Positions 34,001-46,300 of a stretch of 64,000 nucleotides of DNA are shown in pieces; position 1 is the first letter of the stretch, and every line of letters begins with the position of its first letter. The translations under genes were made by a program, and so were the position numbers. Location: assembly GCA_036365515.1 (NCBI GenBank), contig CM070874.1, forward strand, positions 207,570,297 to 207,634,296, read 5' to 3'. The notes beneath the pieces were generated by a model, which made no database searches, was not told the origin of the DNA, and saw nothing but the letters and a program-made list of their open reading frames with translations. The DNA is from Torymus aiolomorphi (lineage: Eukaryota; Arthropoda; Insecta; Hymenoptera; Torymidae).

Positions 34001-35199
34001 ACTATCTTAATCATTGATACAACATAATAGCATGATATTCATGATGTTTTCATCAATAGCTATTGTTTCCAAGTACATATTATTACTGTAGCGATCAACG
34101 TAATACATAATTTGTAGGCTAGAGAGCAATATTTACAAATGGTGAATATCTGCGACGGCGTCCAGAGATGGCGCCAGTGAGACTTACGTCGCACCGTATG
34201 GACGCAGCGCGCGGAGTCACGGCCGTAAATGAGCTCGTGGTGTCGCGCGTATATGCGTATCTCTGCAGTACTTATTTTCAAAGAAACTAAGCTAAAGAAT
34301 CATAGTTTTGTTATTGAAAAGTAATAATACCCAATTTGTCTTGCGCTTCCTTACTTCCTGTTAACACGAGATATGTTCTTGTTTACACGAAATATGGACT
34401 GTCCAAGTTTTTTCCTCCCTAGGTGCGTAATATACTATTTATGAAAAAAGTAACGAAGCTTTCCAAATCAGACATACTTTTATACTGTTACGAGTGAGAA
34501 ATCGCAAATAAATTAATAAATAATACACAAAATCATATTTATCCATATAACATCTGACAGTAACGTTACTATTCATATAATAATTAATTTATTGTTATTC
34601 TTAGAATTTATTATTCATAACTTTTTCTTGAAATTACTATTACTATGAGTTTATAATTTTTTCGTAATTATTTATTCATAGTGTTAAATAATTAAACATA
34701 AACCTCCCAGCGTGAAAAAGTTAGTAAGGCCTAAATATTTCACATAGTATTAGCCAATTATGGGCAAGATTCGAAGAAATCGTAACTCGTAAAATCGAAC
34801 TTATACCCCGACAGTTTTTTCAGAGCTTCTTCCAGATTATTAAGCAAACCCAGAAAAATATTACGAGCAAACTTTTACTGGGTGATAGAACGTTCAAACT
34901 GCAGCGAAGTGTTCTCTTGATTTTTTGTGATTTTATGTATTTTATTTTTAATAAGCTTGAAACTCTACCAATTGCTTGGTCGGTAATGGTAGGATTATGC
35001 CACCCCGTTAAGGTATGGCTGAAAGTATGGGCTAAAGTATTGCTGGTAGTATGGCTGGAAGTATAATGGTTAAAAGTATGGCTTAAAGAAGGCCGAAAAT
35101 ATTGGCAATATATTGAGTATATATTGGCAATATATTGGGAATATATTGGCAACAAATTGGCAACAAATTGGCAATCTCACAATCGTTACATACAAAATT

Positions 35200-35520
35200 A
35201 TACACAGTTTGTACAAAGTTCAAATTTAGATAAAGTTTAAACAAAGTTTAGACCAAGTTCAGAGCAAGGTTATAGAAAGTCTCAAAGTCTTAATGGAAAT
35301 CTCGCTTAAAGTGTCGCATACAACGTTTATATGAAGTTGAAACAAAGTTCAGGAAAAGTTCAGGCAAAGTTTGTACAGAGTGTAGATAAAGTTTAGATAA
35401 AGTTTAGATAAAGTTTATACAGAGTTTAGACCAAGTTTATACATACAACGGTTATAGAGTATAGCTGAAGTCTAGATAAAGTTTGAACAAAGTTTATACC
35501 TCGTTTAGATCAAGTTTATA
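35200..35520. repeat. 11-bp-period repeat, left shoulder of palindrome centre
   Basis: Tandem variants of aaagtttagat/agagtttatac. They are mirrored in reverse complement at 36,120-36,560 (ctaaactttat). Confidence 0.8.
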
Positions 35521-36003
35521 GAATGTCTCGCTCGAAGTCTCGCTTAAAGTCTCGCTCGAAGTCTGGTTAAAAGTCTCGTTTGAAGTCTCGCTAAAAGTCT
35601 GGCTAAAAGTTCCGCACGAAGTCTCGCTCGAAGTCTCGCTAAAAGTCTCGCTAAAATTCTCTCTCGAAGTCTCGCTAAAAGTCTGGCTAAAAGTCCCGCT
35701 CGAAGTCTCGCTAAAAGTCTGGTTAAAAGTCTCGCTCGAAGTCTCGCCAAAAGTCTCGCTAAAAGTCCCGTACGAAATCTCGCTCAACGTCTCGCTAAAA
35801 GTCTCTCTCAAAGTCTCGCTAAAAGTCCCGCTCGTAGTCTCGCTAAAAGTCTCGCTCGAAGTCTCACTAAAAGTCTGGTTAAAAGTCTCGCTGAAAGTCT
35901 CGCTGAAAGTCTCGTCAAAAGTCTCGCTCGAAGTCTCGCTAAAAGTCTGGTTAAAAGTCTTGCTCGAAATCTTGCTCGAAGTCTCGCCAAAAGTCTCGCT
36001 CAA
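35494..36003 (-). CDS. 169-codon repeat frame (SETF/SETS tetrapeptides)
   Basis: The 12-bp repeat gives an open frame of tandem SETF, SETS and GETS units ending KLDLNEV. Other frames give ARLLARLR repeats. Because the period is divisible by three, long open frames are expected by chance in any frame lacking a stop. I do not regard it as a proven gene, but it would make a highly repetitive Ser/Glu/Thr protein if translated. Confidence 0.15.
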   Translation of the reverse strand: MSETFGETSSKISSKTFNQTFSETSSETFDETFSETFSETFNQTFSETSSETFSETTSGTFSETLRETFSETLSEISYGTFSETFGETSSETFNQTFSETSSGTFSQTFSETSRENFSETFSETSSETSCGTFSQTFSETSNETFNQTSSETLSETSSETFYKLDLNEV

Positions 36004-36095
36004 AGTCTCGCCAAAAGTCTCGCCAAAAGTCTCGCTCTAAGTCTCGCTCTAAGTCTCGCTAAAAGTCTTGCTCGAAGTCCGGCTCAAACTTTGGC
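35520..36095. repeat. 12-bp minisatellite at palindrome centre
   Basis: About 45 units of gtctcgctaaaa/gtctcgctcgaa with small variants. It lies exactly where the two arms of the giant palindrome meet and would form the loop. Confidence 0.93.
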
Positions 36096-36119
36096 TTGAA
36101 GACTTTGAGACTTTCTATC

Positions 36120-36560
36120 AACTTCGTCAAAACATGTTATAAACTATGTTTGAACTTTATCCAAACTATATCTCAACTTTATGTAAACAGTGTATAAACT
36201 TTGAATGCAACGCTTTAAGAGAAACTTTCTATAAATTTTGTCTAAACTTGCTCTAAACTTTACCCAAACTTTATCTAAATTATATCTAATTTAAACTTTG
36301 TATAAACCTAATTTAAACTTTGTATAAACTTGGTCTAAACTCTGTATAAACTTTATCTAAACTTTATCTACACTCTGTACAAACTTTGCCTGAACTTTTC
36401 CTGAACTTTGTTTAAACTTCATATAAACGTACGTTGTATGCGACACTTTAAGCGAGATTTTCATTAAGACTTGGAGACTTTCTATAACCTTGCTCTGAAC
36501 TTGGTCTAAACTTTGTTTAAACTTTATCTAAATTTGAACTTAGTACAAACTGTGTATAAT
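36120..36560. repeat. 11-bp-period repeat, right shoulder of palindrome centre
   Basis: Variants of ctaaactttat and ataaacttt, the reverse-complement partner of 35,200-35,520. Confidence 0.8.
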
Positions 36561-37609
36561 TTTGTATGTAACGATTGTGAGATTGCCAATTTGTTGCCAA
36601 TTTGTTGCCAATATATTCCCAATATATTGCGAATACATACTCAATATATTGCCAATATTTTCGACCTTCTTTAAGCCATACTTTTAACCATATCTTCCAG
36701 CCATATTACCAGCCATTCTTTAGCCCATACTTTCAGCCATACCTTAACGGGGTGGCATAGTCCTACCATTACCGACCAAGCAATTGGCAGAATTTCAAGC
36801 TTATTAAAAATAAAATACATAAAATCACAAAAAATCAAGAGAACACTTCGCTGCAGTTCATTCATATACACAGTACATATACACAGTGCATATACACAGT
36901 AAATGAAAATAGGATGAAAATATATTGATATTAAGTTATTTTTTGTCTCAAAGTTACCATTTATTCATGCGTGAACGATTGTAATAGAAAATAATATAAT
37001 TTTCCTTTAAAAGGTAAAAGAAAAGAAAAATTTATATAAGACCTTGCTTGTGTGTATTTTTCTACGCGTATCGGCAGTTAAGACAATGCTTGTATTAATT
37101 TTACTTGAAAGTAAGAAATCTTATATCAGGTTTGGGAAAAATTTTTAAAAAGAAATACATGCTTAACTTAAGCCATGAAATGTATGTTAATTACTAGTCC
37201 AGAAAGGCAGTAGTATTAGAACATGTTTCAGTATGCGGTTAATTTCAATGGGAACATTACTGAAGTAAGGAAGCGCAAAACAAATTGGATATTATTACTT
37301 TTCAGTAACGAAACTATGATTCTTTAGTTTAGTTTCTTTGAAAATAAATACTGCAGAAATACGCATATACGCGCGATACCACGAGCTCATTTACGGCCGT
37401 GACTCTGCGCGCTGCGTTCATATGGTGCGACGTAAGTCGTACTGGCGCCATCTCTGGACGCCGTCGCAAATGTTTATAAACATTGCTCGTTAGCCTACAA
37501 ATTACGTATTACGTTGTGCGCTACAGTAATAATATGTACTTGGAATAAATAGCTATTGATGAAAACATTATGAATATCATGCAATATGTTGTATCAATGA
37601 TTAGATAGT

Positions 37610-37825
37610 TTGTTTACTATATTTAGTTGTGCTCAGCTATTGCGAGTGGAAGTTGCCGCTTCTTTGCTAGAGTCACAGTTTGGAAAGTCTGGCGTTTTCC
37701 GAGTTCCGCAATTCCGCTTTCTCGAACGCGAGTTTGCGGTCCGAGCCAAAGTAAAATATACAATTTTCAAAACTGCGTTAAATAAATATTATTACATGAA
37801 ATGCTATCGGGTAAAGGTGGTATAG
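37610..37825 (+). CDS. 71-codon frame in right palindrome arm
   Basis: Partner of the frame at 33,785-34,000, differing at only a handful of residues near the start and centre. It starts at an ATG. Family unknown. Confidence 0.2.
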   Translation: MFTIFSCAQLLRVEVAASLLESQFGKSGVFRVPQFRFLEREFAVRAKVKYTIFKTALNKYYYMKCYRVKVV

Positions 37826-38035
37826 CCTCCAAATTGAACAAACTACAAGAAACTATCATAAAAGCCGTACCGCAAATATTTTTCGAAAAAATAATTTTTT
37901 TACTTTTTGTGTTTGGCATTTTATGAATTTTTTGATAGCGCCATTCGATTCCTTGGGTCCGAAAACCCCTAGGGCCCTCAGACTTTGACGAATTGATCAA
38001 TTTGGATGAGAGAAAATCTCGAGAAAATTTTTTCA

Positions 38036-38207
38036 TATGACTAGTACTTTTTTAGTAACTAATGTGTTTAAATTGTTTGTTTTTAATAGGAATTGTATAT
38101 ATATATAGATATCATCTTATAAACATATGTATACATTTTCTATTAAAAACAAAGAATTTAAACACATCAGTTACTAAAAAAATACTAGCCATATGAAAAA
38201 ATGGTAA
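38036..38207. repeat. Small foldback inserted in right palindrome arm
   Basis: tcatatgactagtacttttttagtaact...gtgtttaaatt is mirrored by aatttaaacacatcagttac...ctagccatatga, with a TA-rich loop. It is absent from the left arm, so it is a later insertion. Confidence 0.75.
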
Positions 38208-39029
38208 AGGAACTTTTTTCTTAGAATTTTGCGCTCTACAGGATTATGTTTACAGATGCATACATTTTCCGAAAAAGTTGTATAACCACACGTGATTATA
38301 TATAACCATATTTCATCATATATAGATTTTGTCTTTATATAAAAACACATGTTTGTATATAAGCAAGTGTAGTCATACATGACTACATATGATCATATAT
38401 ATATATATATATATATCGCCGACTCTGTCAAATCGAGAGGTCAAAAAATCAATCTTCTTAGAACTCTCAGAAAATGTTCTACAACTTATTTTTGATGCCT
38501 CTGAATTTTTTCAGATTTTTTAGACCGATAGTTTTGGACATACCAGAGGTCAAAATTTGAATTTTCATGATTTTTTCCATTTTTCTTGCAATTTCAATTG
38601 ATAATTACTCTTTGAAGGTTTTATATAAATTAACAATTTTTTTTTAGAAAAGTTAGAAAATTTTCTCACTAAAAAGAAGGAACAATCATTAATATTTTAT
38701 ATTTCATGCGAGTATCATAATATTTCTTTTAAAACCTTAAATTGAGAAAAAAAAAAAGTCCGATCAGGCTTTCGACTGCCAAAAAATTCCTGAAAGTAGG
38801 TTATTTTATGTTCAAAATGCCCCTGCCTCCCCCTTAATGATCAAGGACCTTGTTTATTTTTTTAATTGAAAACTGATGGTTTTTTATGAAAAAAGCTATT
38901 TATTGCTATTACGATGCAGCTAGACCTTAAAAGATGGCTATAGCCTATTTACTAATTAAACGTTGAGTGATTTTAATTGAATCTAGCAATTTTTAATATA
39001 TATTTACATAATTCCAGTTACCCATCGCT

Positions 39030-39620
39030 TATTTATTTTCAGAAAATAAAAAATTTTCCCTGGATCTGAATATAATCACATAATGAACTTATTTTTACAT
39101 TTATTTTATTATAACTTCCTTATTCCACTTTTTTCATTTTGATTATTTCCCCTTTTTTTATGTAAATTTATTCATTTTAACCTATGATATGATTCATATT
39201 ACACGTACATAAAAGCACATGCACACGTGTCACAAAAATTATTCATGAAATTTAATAATAATAACATTCCATGCCACAAATGCATAATATTTCTTTTGGT
39301 TCCACTATTTGCAACACTTGCCAAACTTTTACACATATAATTACGTTTAAACCATTACCCAATAATCAGAGCTATCTGATTTTCTCGAGAGCACATAGAA
39401 AAATATCACACAATCAGAAATAATGCAGTATATTCTAATTTGACGTGAGCTACGTTGAAAAGTCTCCTTACTATTCTCCACAACACTAAATTTTCTTATA
39501 TATATATAAACTATAATTATTATGCACATTATTTGTTCACACAGATTTTCTGATTTTCATAGAGCACTGTTGTTATGAATAATATTCACTTTATCAAAAT
39601 AATTTTCAAATCTTCGCTTT
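39030..39620 (+). repeat. Dispersed repeat family R, copy 2
   Basis: It matches 50,765-51,330 in the same orientation (ttcattttgattatt, cacatagaaaaatat-acacaat, tgttgttatgaataatattcactt) and 24,425-24,765 inverted. Non-coding. It abuts the giant palindrome. Confidence 0.75.
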
Positions 39621-39750
39621 TGTCGGATCTGATTTCTATTGCTTTCTCAAACAGAAAGCTTGGTAACCGTGAAATTTTTCGACCCAGAGATTTTGATGAT
39701 ATTCGATATTTCTGAGCTCCCTGAGTCGAAATATGCGTTATCTAAAAAAT

Positions 39751-39830
39751 GTCTGTGTGTGTGTGTGTGTATGTGTGTGTGTCCGGGCGTGTGTGTGTGT
39801 GTGTCCGGGCGCGTGTGTGTGTGTGTGTGT

Positions 39831-39869
<39 letters not shown>

Positions 39870-39920
39870 TGTGTGTGTGTGTGTGTGGGTGTGGGTGTGG
39901 ATGTGGGTGTGTGTGTAATG
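39751..39920. repeat. (TG)n microsatellite
   Basis: About 170 bases of (GT)n with cc-, at- and gg-type interruptions. Cys/Val and His/Thr frames through it are artefacts. Confidence 0.95.
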
Positions 39921-40039
39921 AATTTGTCCGCGGCATAACTCGAAAATGGACAGAGGTATCAAGTTTATCTTTGGCAGATATCTAAAGTTCATTTTGAAGT
40001 TGTGCAAGTTCAATTATATAGTTGATTGGATAATAATAA

Positions 40040-40800
40040 ATATTAAAAAAATAAAAAATAAAAATATTGAAAAATCGAAATTTTTGTTTTTCGTTGCCGG
40101 GTTTGGATATCGGTCGGAAGTACACAAATTTTCTTGAAGGTATTAGAATTACCTATCAGTCCATATTTTTGTCGACCCGATCGCATTATTTTAAGACGGT
40201 TAAAAAAATAAAGAAAAATATGGAAAAATCGAAAATATTTTTTTTCGGCTCGGGGTTTGGATAACGGTCTAAAGTAGATCCATTTTCTGAAAGGTCTTAA
40301 AATTACCTATCAATCCATATTTTTGTCGACCCGATCGCATAATTTTAAGTCGGTTAAAAAAATAAAGAAAAATATGGAATAAGCGAAAATATTTTTTTTC
40401 GGCTCTGGATTTGGATATCGATCTCAAGTAGTTCTATTTTCTGAAAGGTCTTGAAATTACCTATCAATCCATATTTTTGTCGGACCGATCGGATAATATT
40501 AAGTAGGTTAAAAATAATAAAGAAAAATATCGAAAAGTCAAAAATATTTTTTTACGGCGATCGGTTTAGATATCGGTCGCAAATAATGATATTTTCTTAA
40601 AGGTCTTGAAATTACCTATCAATCCATACTTTTTTCGGCCCGATCGAATAATATTAAGTCACTTAAAAAAAATATAGAAATATATGGAAAAATTTTTTTA
40701 CTGTGTTGGATTTAGATGTCGGTCGCAAGTAGTCATATTTTCTTAAAGGTATTGAAATTACCTATCTGTACATATTTCTGTTCGTCCAAACAGATAATTA
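40040..40800. repeat. Tandem repeat, about 154-bp unit, 4.5 copies
   Basis: acctatcaatccatattttt recurs at 40,151, 40,305, 40,459, 40,613 and 40,760. Each unit also carries aaagaaaaatatggaaaa, a tttttcggct block and ggatatcggtc. Moderately diverged. Confidence 0.9.
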
Positions 40801-41317
40801 CTTTCACAGCGGTTTTTTTTTTGTTAGATTTAAGTGTTAGCATCATTATGCTTTTCTGTAAGAACTAAAACATTTTTAATAATCGAATGTAATTACATTA
40901 AACATTTTTGTGTCATTGAAGTAATATTTATGTAAGTAAGCTTTTCTATCAAATTTACTTTAATTTAATTAGATTATGCTATTAATAATGACTTTGCCTA
41001 TATGAAGTGAAGCTTAAAAACCATATTTAAAAGTTGTGAAACAAGTAGTTATTTATTGGGACACAAGAATTCGTACTATGGGTCAAGTGCCTTTTGTTAA
41101 TTATTTATTGGAACAAACGCACTCTTCATTATTTTCACTTTTTTTTATAAATTTTAGTGAGAAAATCGAACCAATTTCTACTGCCATTCATAAACTATTG
41201 CAACTATTTATGAAATACAAAAGAAATTTTTAATTTACATGCGATTTATCCATAAAAATTCAGTATAAAGCCTCTCAGCGATCTTAACCTGTTACTTATT
41301 GGTACTTTTACCTTATA

Positions 41318-41395
41318 TATACTAGGGGGGTACCCCCCCCCCCTACTCGTTCCGCTCGTCAACCCCCCACCTTCGACAAAACGTTTAAGAGAAGC
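41318..41395 (+). repeat. C-run head motif, copy 1
   Basis: ctaggggggtacccc, a C run, ctcgttccgctcgtca and a second C run occur in this order. The same order appears at 53,566-53,655. It may be the 5' end of an unclassified element. Confidence 0.45.
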
Positions 41396-42492
41396 TTACA
41401 ATTCTTCTGTTTTTTTATTGAAATGTTAAAAAATTTTCTAACGTCACCTTTGATGTAATATTAACATATGCGTTGGATTTTTATTTAAAGTGGTATCCTT
41501 CGCCAATAGCCCTACATAACCACTTCTCCTATTAAAATATATTACAAATAATCGTTTAAGGAATAGCTTAAGGGAGTTCTCTTGATTTTGAATCAGAAAG
41601 CAGATTTTAACAAAATTTGAAGGACTGGCTAGTATAACTCTTAAAATAACTCACAAGGAGTGTCTCTCAGATCCGGATGATGGATTCACCCAGGGTTGTG
41701 AGATATGCCTTCTTATATATAATAATGAAAGGCAGTAGAATCCTAGACCCTAACGCCTTCATTATTTTAAGTTGCAAGAGCTTGAAGTTTTTATAAATTA
41801 AGTGATTTTTTCACCTAAAATCACTCATTTGGCGGTTAAACCTTTCTTTCATGCCTATAAACAAACCTTGAAACAGTTTGATGTGTTAAAATATGACATT
41901 GTTTAGTAAAATATATTATAATTTTTAACAAAAATATCCATTGGTATTTTATATTATTTTATATTACCTTATTTTAAAAGATTCAATACAATTTTTGTTA
42001 AAATAATCTTGCTTTCATCACAACGAAGCGAATTGTCGACTGGGAAGTATGGTTTATTGACTAAACTTACTCAATTTGGAATCTAATGTTAAGAAAATAT
42101 CCAATAAATATATTGATTAATGAGTCCTTAATATCTGCCATCCCATTAAGAATAATTACAATGAATGCTTGATCATATTTTGATTTTGATGTGGTATATC
42201 GTGCAGATTTTCAATCCATCTTGTAAATCCTGAAACATTATAAGAAAAAAATCACAAAGTTACATTACTTGTACGTTATTGAAATAATGTAAAAAAAAAA
42301 ACAAAATTATACTTATCAGATTGAAAAAATATTTATGAAGTTCTCTTGAGCTGTCCTTTTAAAATTACTTTCAACCTCAAATCTTGACGATTTCTTAAAA
42401 ACTTTGAAAACTTTTATTCCTTTCCTGCTGTCCTTCATCCGGCAATATTTCCACCTTAGTTTTGTATGAATAAATTCTCTTCTCTAGTCTTA

Positions 42493-43259
42493 TGTTACGT
42501 CCGTGACGTATCTCTAAAATCAAATTAACAATGCATATTTATCGCCAGTAATTTTCTGACATACAAATGTCGTATATGCGAATTTTGACAACGTTGCTTT
42601 TTAATGCAAGCGACATCACGCCGAAGCGAGCGAACTTTACAACGTTGAAATTTTTTAATACGAGGCAATCGTGACGTAGCAGTCGGTCATCAAACTTGCG
42701 TATTATATTTTCTTTAGAATCAGCATTTCGCAATGTGACTACCGAATTTAATACGATTGAAGACAATTACATTGCCAAATAAGATGATCTCAATCATCTT
42801 CTACCTAATTTAACCGCTTAATAAATACGGCGACTCTCAACATACAAACCAGTAATCGTGCAAAAGTCGCGAGCTCCGTACCACTCCAGCCGACAAGAGG
42901 AGAAGCGAATATTTTATACGGGTCAAATACCCTACATTCAATTACGAAGAGAATTTCTTATATCAATAATTTCAATAATCTATCGGTATTATATATTGTT
43001 TAACAAAGTTAATAAGTTGTAAATCGCATAGTCTTATTTATAAACCTTATATCTTTCAATAAATAGTGCATCTAACTAATCAGCTGTTTATTATTTACGA
43101 GAGCCTACGCCCAGAATAAAGGTAATATAAATCAAATATCAATTGAAAATATAATATATATATATATATATATCATTCAAATATAATTTGAAGATAAACC
43201 ATACAAATTTCAATACACATATAAAAGTAGATTCCTCGACACTCAAGACAAAAACTCAC
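42493..43259 (+). mobile_element. Solo LTR, Ty3/gypsy-like
   Basis: A 767-bp insertion with ends TGTTACGTCC...ACTCA interrupts the left arm. It is flanked by CTTA at 42,489-42,492 and 43,260-43,263, and the right arm preserves the empty site (ctagtcttaaacaaaac). The start resembles the LTR at 62,222-62,888. No internal region remains, so it arose by LTR-LTR recombination. Orientation is uncertain because the ends are near-symmetrical in class. Confidence 0.85.
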
Positions 43260-44221
43260 TTAAACAAAACAATTGTGAACCGCAACTGTCCCCGATTGCG
43301 GAATACTTGTCTGCTGCTGTCACTTTGTTATGTTCTGAAGATAGGCTACTAATCGATTAGTCTGCAGTGGAGCAGCGTTGGCTCAGATTACTCTGATACC
43401 ATTATGAGCAACTTCAGAGTGTACAAGACAGAGTGAACAGCTGGTTTCGCGACGGAAAGTACCGCGGAAATATTGCGAGGAAAGAGACGTGGCTGAACTT
43501 TTACGAATTTTAAGATGCTCTGGATATTGTAATCAAGTAAGATTCGAATATTATTATTATGTCAATATATTTATATTAATACATATTACTCATTTGATTG
43601 AATTTTAGCTCATATTTGTTCGGGAATATACAGTAGCAGAAGGGTATAATTATTACAATATGTAAAGCATTTCTGTTGTTGGAACGAAAAGCGAAAATAA
43701 CTATTAGATAAGTATTGCATGACTGAATATATCAAATTAAAAATATTATTTAAATAAAAAAGAACATAGGTTCTTTGTGTTGATTTTTTATACTTCTTCT
43801 CAGATTATTTATTAATGAAAAGGATTCTAAACTATTTAAATTCTAATTCTAAGGTTATGGAACATATTCTCTTTATGTTTGATTTTTTACAATTTTGCAA
43901 TGAAAAAATAATTTTTTTTAATGAATTATGGACAATTTGATGATTAGGTAAGTCATTATTTTTTATCTTGATATAAAATAATGTTGTTGATTAAAATGTA
44001 CATTAAATAGTTAAAAAAATTTCTTAGCTATTTAGGAAATATTTTTTACATAATTGAAAATATCATGCCAATATTAATTTAATTTTCACCTAATTTGGAA
44101 GATAAGAAGATTATTTAATAAACGTAAAACAATTTTTGGTTCAATTCTATTTGTATTTACAGAAAAAATATAATAATTGTATTTGTATTTACAGGAAAAA
44201 TATAATAACTTATATAAGATG

Positions 44222-45619
44222 TTAAACATTTCTAAAGAATTGTTCGCATTTTAATGGATGGTATATGTCATAAAAACATCGGAAGCAGAAAGACAAACGA
44301 CACCAAGAGCACTTGCGAAACTGGACAGAGCCACAGGAACATTTATTGAGCCGTTTTTCTGGGAAACAGACTTCCTTTACATTCATGAAAACGTCTCTGT
44401 CAGTGATCAGTTTTGATGCAAACCAAGAATATTGTATCATATTTTGGAAGATTGGTGCAGACAATTGATTCTGGATTAGTGCATGGATTTTAACTGTATC
44501 TTCTCTCGTGTTTAATTGACGATCTGTCTGTCTCAAATCTGTACAGTTTTGTAACTTTTTGACAAAATATTTTATCTATCTGTGCAGGTATACGTCAAGT
44601 GGTTGGCACAGTGGTGTAGAATTAGGTGGTATGATCTTGAGTGTACATGAAGATTCTCCATTGGCATTTTTGAAATCCTCATGCAATGTTTTTTTGGAAT
44701 ATCCGCCCCATGAATCTATGATGAGTATAAAATTTTTCTTTTCAACATAAGGTTCAATTATGTGTTTATTAAATAGTAAGACCAAATTGGATGTCATTTT
44801 TCCTGATTTGGAGCATATAATGTACGTATTTCTATATGCATTAGAATATTCATTTTTTTTTCTATAGTTGGCCCAATGTTCCTGAAACTTCTTGGAGACA
44901 AATAAGGACTTTTGGAAGTAGTTTTCCTGAGGCAGTCACAGAATATTGGACCGTGTAAGAGTGAGTGACTTTGTTCAAATCACCAAGGTACAGTTCAACT
45001 CTTTTTTCTCCAGTGTGTTCAAGCGTTCGTAGTACATTTACCCTGTACTCACATCCCATTTGATCAGTGTTGATTATGAAATCTAAATTAGAAGAGGATG
45101 TTATACTTCTAATTTCAGCTTGAAATTCTGCTGTAGTGCGTTCAATTTCTTCAAATGATATACGCTCTGCCTGCTTGATATATTTGGTTACTCTTCTCTG
45201 GCTTATGTGGTATTCTTTTTTGAAACGATTCATCCAAGCCGGAGAAGCAGTAAACTCAAGTGGCACGTCTGGAAATTGCATGGCTGCCTGTAGAGCCCAT
45301 GTTCGAAGATCGTCTATTTCAACATGCTCCTTTCGTTCTCGAGCTTCTACAAATCTATCATATACCCACTTTTTGATGGCTTGCATTTGATCATACCGTG
45401 TATCACCATTGACAATTTCTCTTTTCCATTTTGAAAGTTCATCTAGTCTAGGCACGCATTTACCTGCGTGGACTTTCATGGTGCTGTAACTCCAATTTGG
45501 GTTTTTTCTTCTTAAATTCACTATCTCTATTTTTTTCTCAAGTGGTACAATATTATATTTTGACTTTTTTTCTTCTGGTTCGTAGTCAGAACTTGTTTCA
45601 CTTGATCTATTTTGGGATT
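44222..45619 (-). pseudogene. pogo/Tigger-like transposase, main exon
   Basis: Order on the minus strand: an acidic start after a likely 3' splice site (ctatag at 45,620); a CENP-B/Tc5-type helix-turn-helix region with IDDLRTWALQAAMQF, FTASPAWMNRFKKEY and HISQRRVTKYI; then a DDE domain. The DDE domain has FIINTDQMG (first Asp), SYTVQYSVTASGKLLPKVL, LIIDSWGGYSKKT (second Asp) and IPPNSTPLCQPLDVYLHR (third acid). The C-terminus is a Cys cluster, CSCGSVQFRKCSWCRLSFCF. Two lesions: a frameshift near 44,880 after QEVSGTLG, and an in-frame TAG at 44,576-44,578. It would cut and paste the surrounding element. It is now inactive. Confidence 0.82.
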
Positions 45620-45770
45620 CTATAGAAAAATAATTTGTTTAAGTATGTAAAATATTTTTCAACAATTGCAATATTTAATTTGAACAACTTTATTATGTCT
45701 TTTTGTAAATGTGAACTTAAAAATTTAATTGCAATTGGTAAAAAAATAAATTGCAATCAATGAGCTATAA

Positions 45771-45795
45771 AATGAGCTTTAAAACAATATTTCAA
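45771..45795. repeat. 25-bp target duplication of PLE 2 (left)
   Basis: aatgagctttaaaacaatat and the next five bases recur exactly at 47,038-47,062. Confidence 0.85.
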
Positions 45796-45871
45796 TGATT
45801 CCACAGAATTTCTTTGTCACTCATTATTAAATAGTTTTGGAAAGGTTCGATGTTAATGAGTACATTGAGTT

Positions 45872-46300
45872 TTGGTTCCAAAAAAAACTGTTCCAACAAT
45901 AAATAATAATCTCGGCAAAGTCATAAAAAGAAAGAAAGATACACAGGAGAAAGACGAGAAAACGAATATTGTTTACAAAATCGAATGTAATGATTGTAAT
46001 GCTAGTTACGTAGGAGAGAGTAAACGCATGTTAAATACTAGATTAAAAGAACACATTGCAAATACTAAAAAAGATGATGACAAAAAATTTGTAATTAATA
46101 GTCACATCAACAATTATAAACATAAGTTTAACTTTGATAATGCTAAGATACTTGATACCGAAAGTTGTTAGAAAAAAAGATTAATTTCTGAAATGATTAA
46201 CATCAAATTACAAGACAATCCTATAAATATAAAAGAAGACACTCAGGAATTAAGCAACCATTATTCCCAATTATTGAACAAATTGAAAAGAATCAAATAA
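45872..46300 (+). pseudogene. PLE 2 GIY-YIG endonuclease
   Basis: The frame includes TNIVYKIECNDCNASYVGES followed by KRMLNTRLKEHI, a clear GIY-YIG nuclease with the PLE Cys pair. A TAG at 46,169-46,171 interrupts it after ILDTESC. The frame reopens with LISEMINIKLQ and ends at about 46,300, so it carries one nonsense change. The RT domain is missing by 5' truncation. Confidence 0.85.

Larger units (their letters stand above)
31026..39010. mobile_element. Giant palindromic (foldback) element, arms about 2.9 kb
   Basis: The left side (31,026 to about 35,500) is the reverse complement of the right side (about 36,100-39,010) once a 1.7-kb PLE in the left arm and a small foldback in the right arm are discounted. 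Conserved anchors include ttaattagtaaataggctat, ttaagggggaggcaggggca, tttggaaagtctggcgtttt and ttggtcggtaatggtaggat. An internal boundary, TTAA-GGGGGAGGCAGGGG (31,189/38,837), resembles a TTAA transposon end. However, the mirror symmetry continues about 170 bp beyond it on both sides. No transposase was found. The centre is a 12-bp minisatellite. Its origin could be a composite foldback transposon or an inverted duplication. Confidence 0.85.

Noticed and set aside
31189..38837. Simple piggyBac element with TTAA ends
   Set aside because: No transposase, and mirror symmetry continues outside the TTAA sites, so these cannot be taken as plain element ends.
39735..40013. Cys/Val and His/Thr frames
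   Set aside because: Translations of the (TG)n tract.
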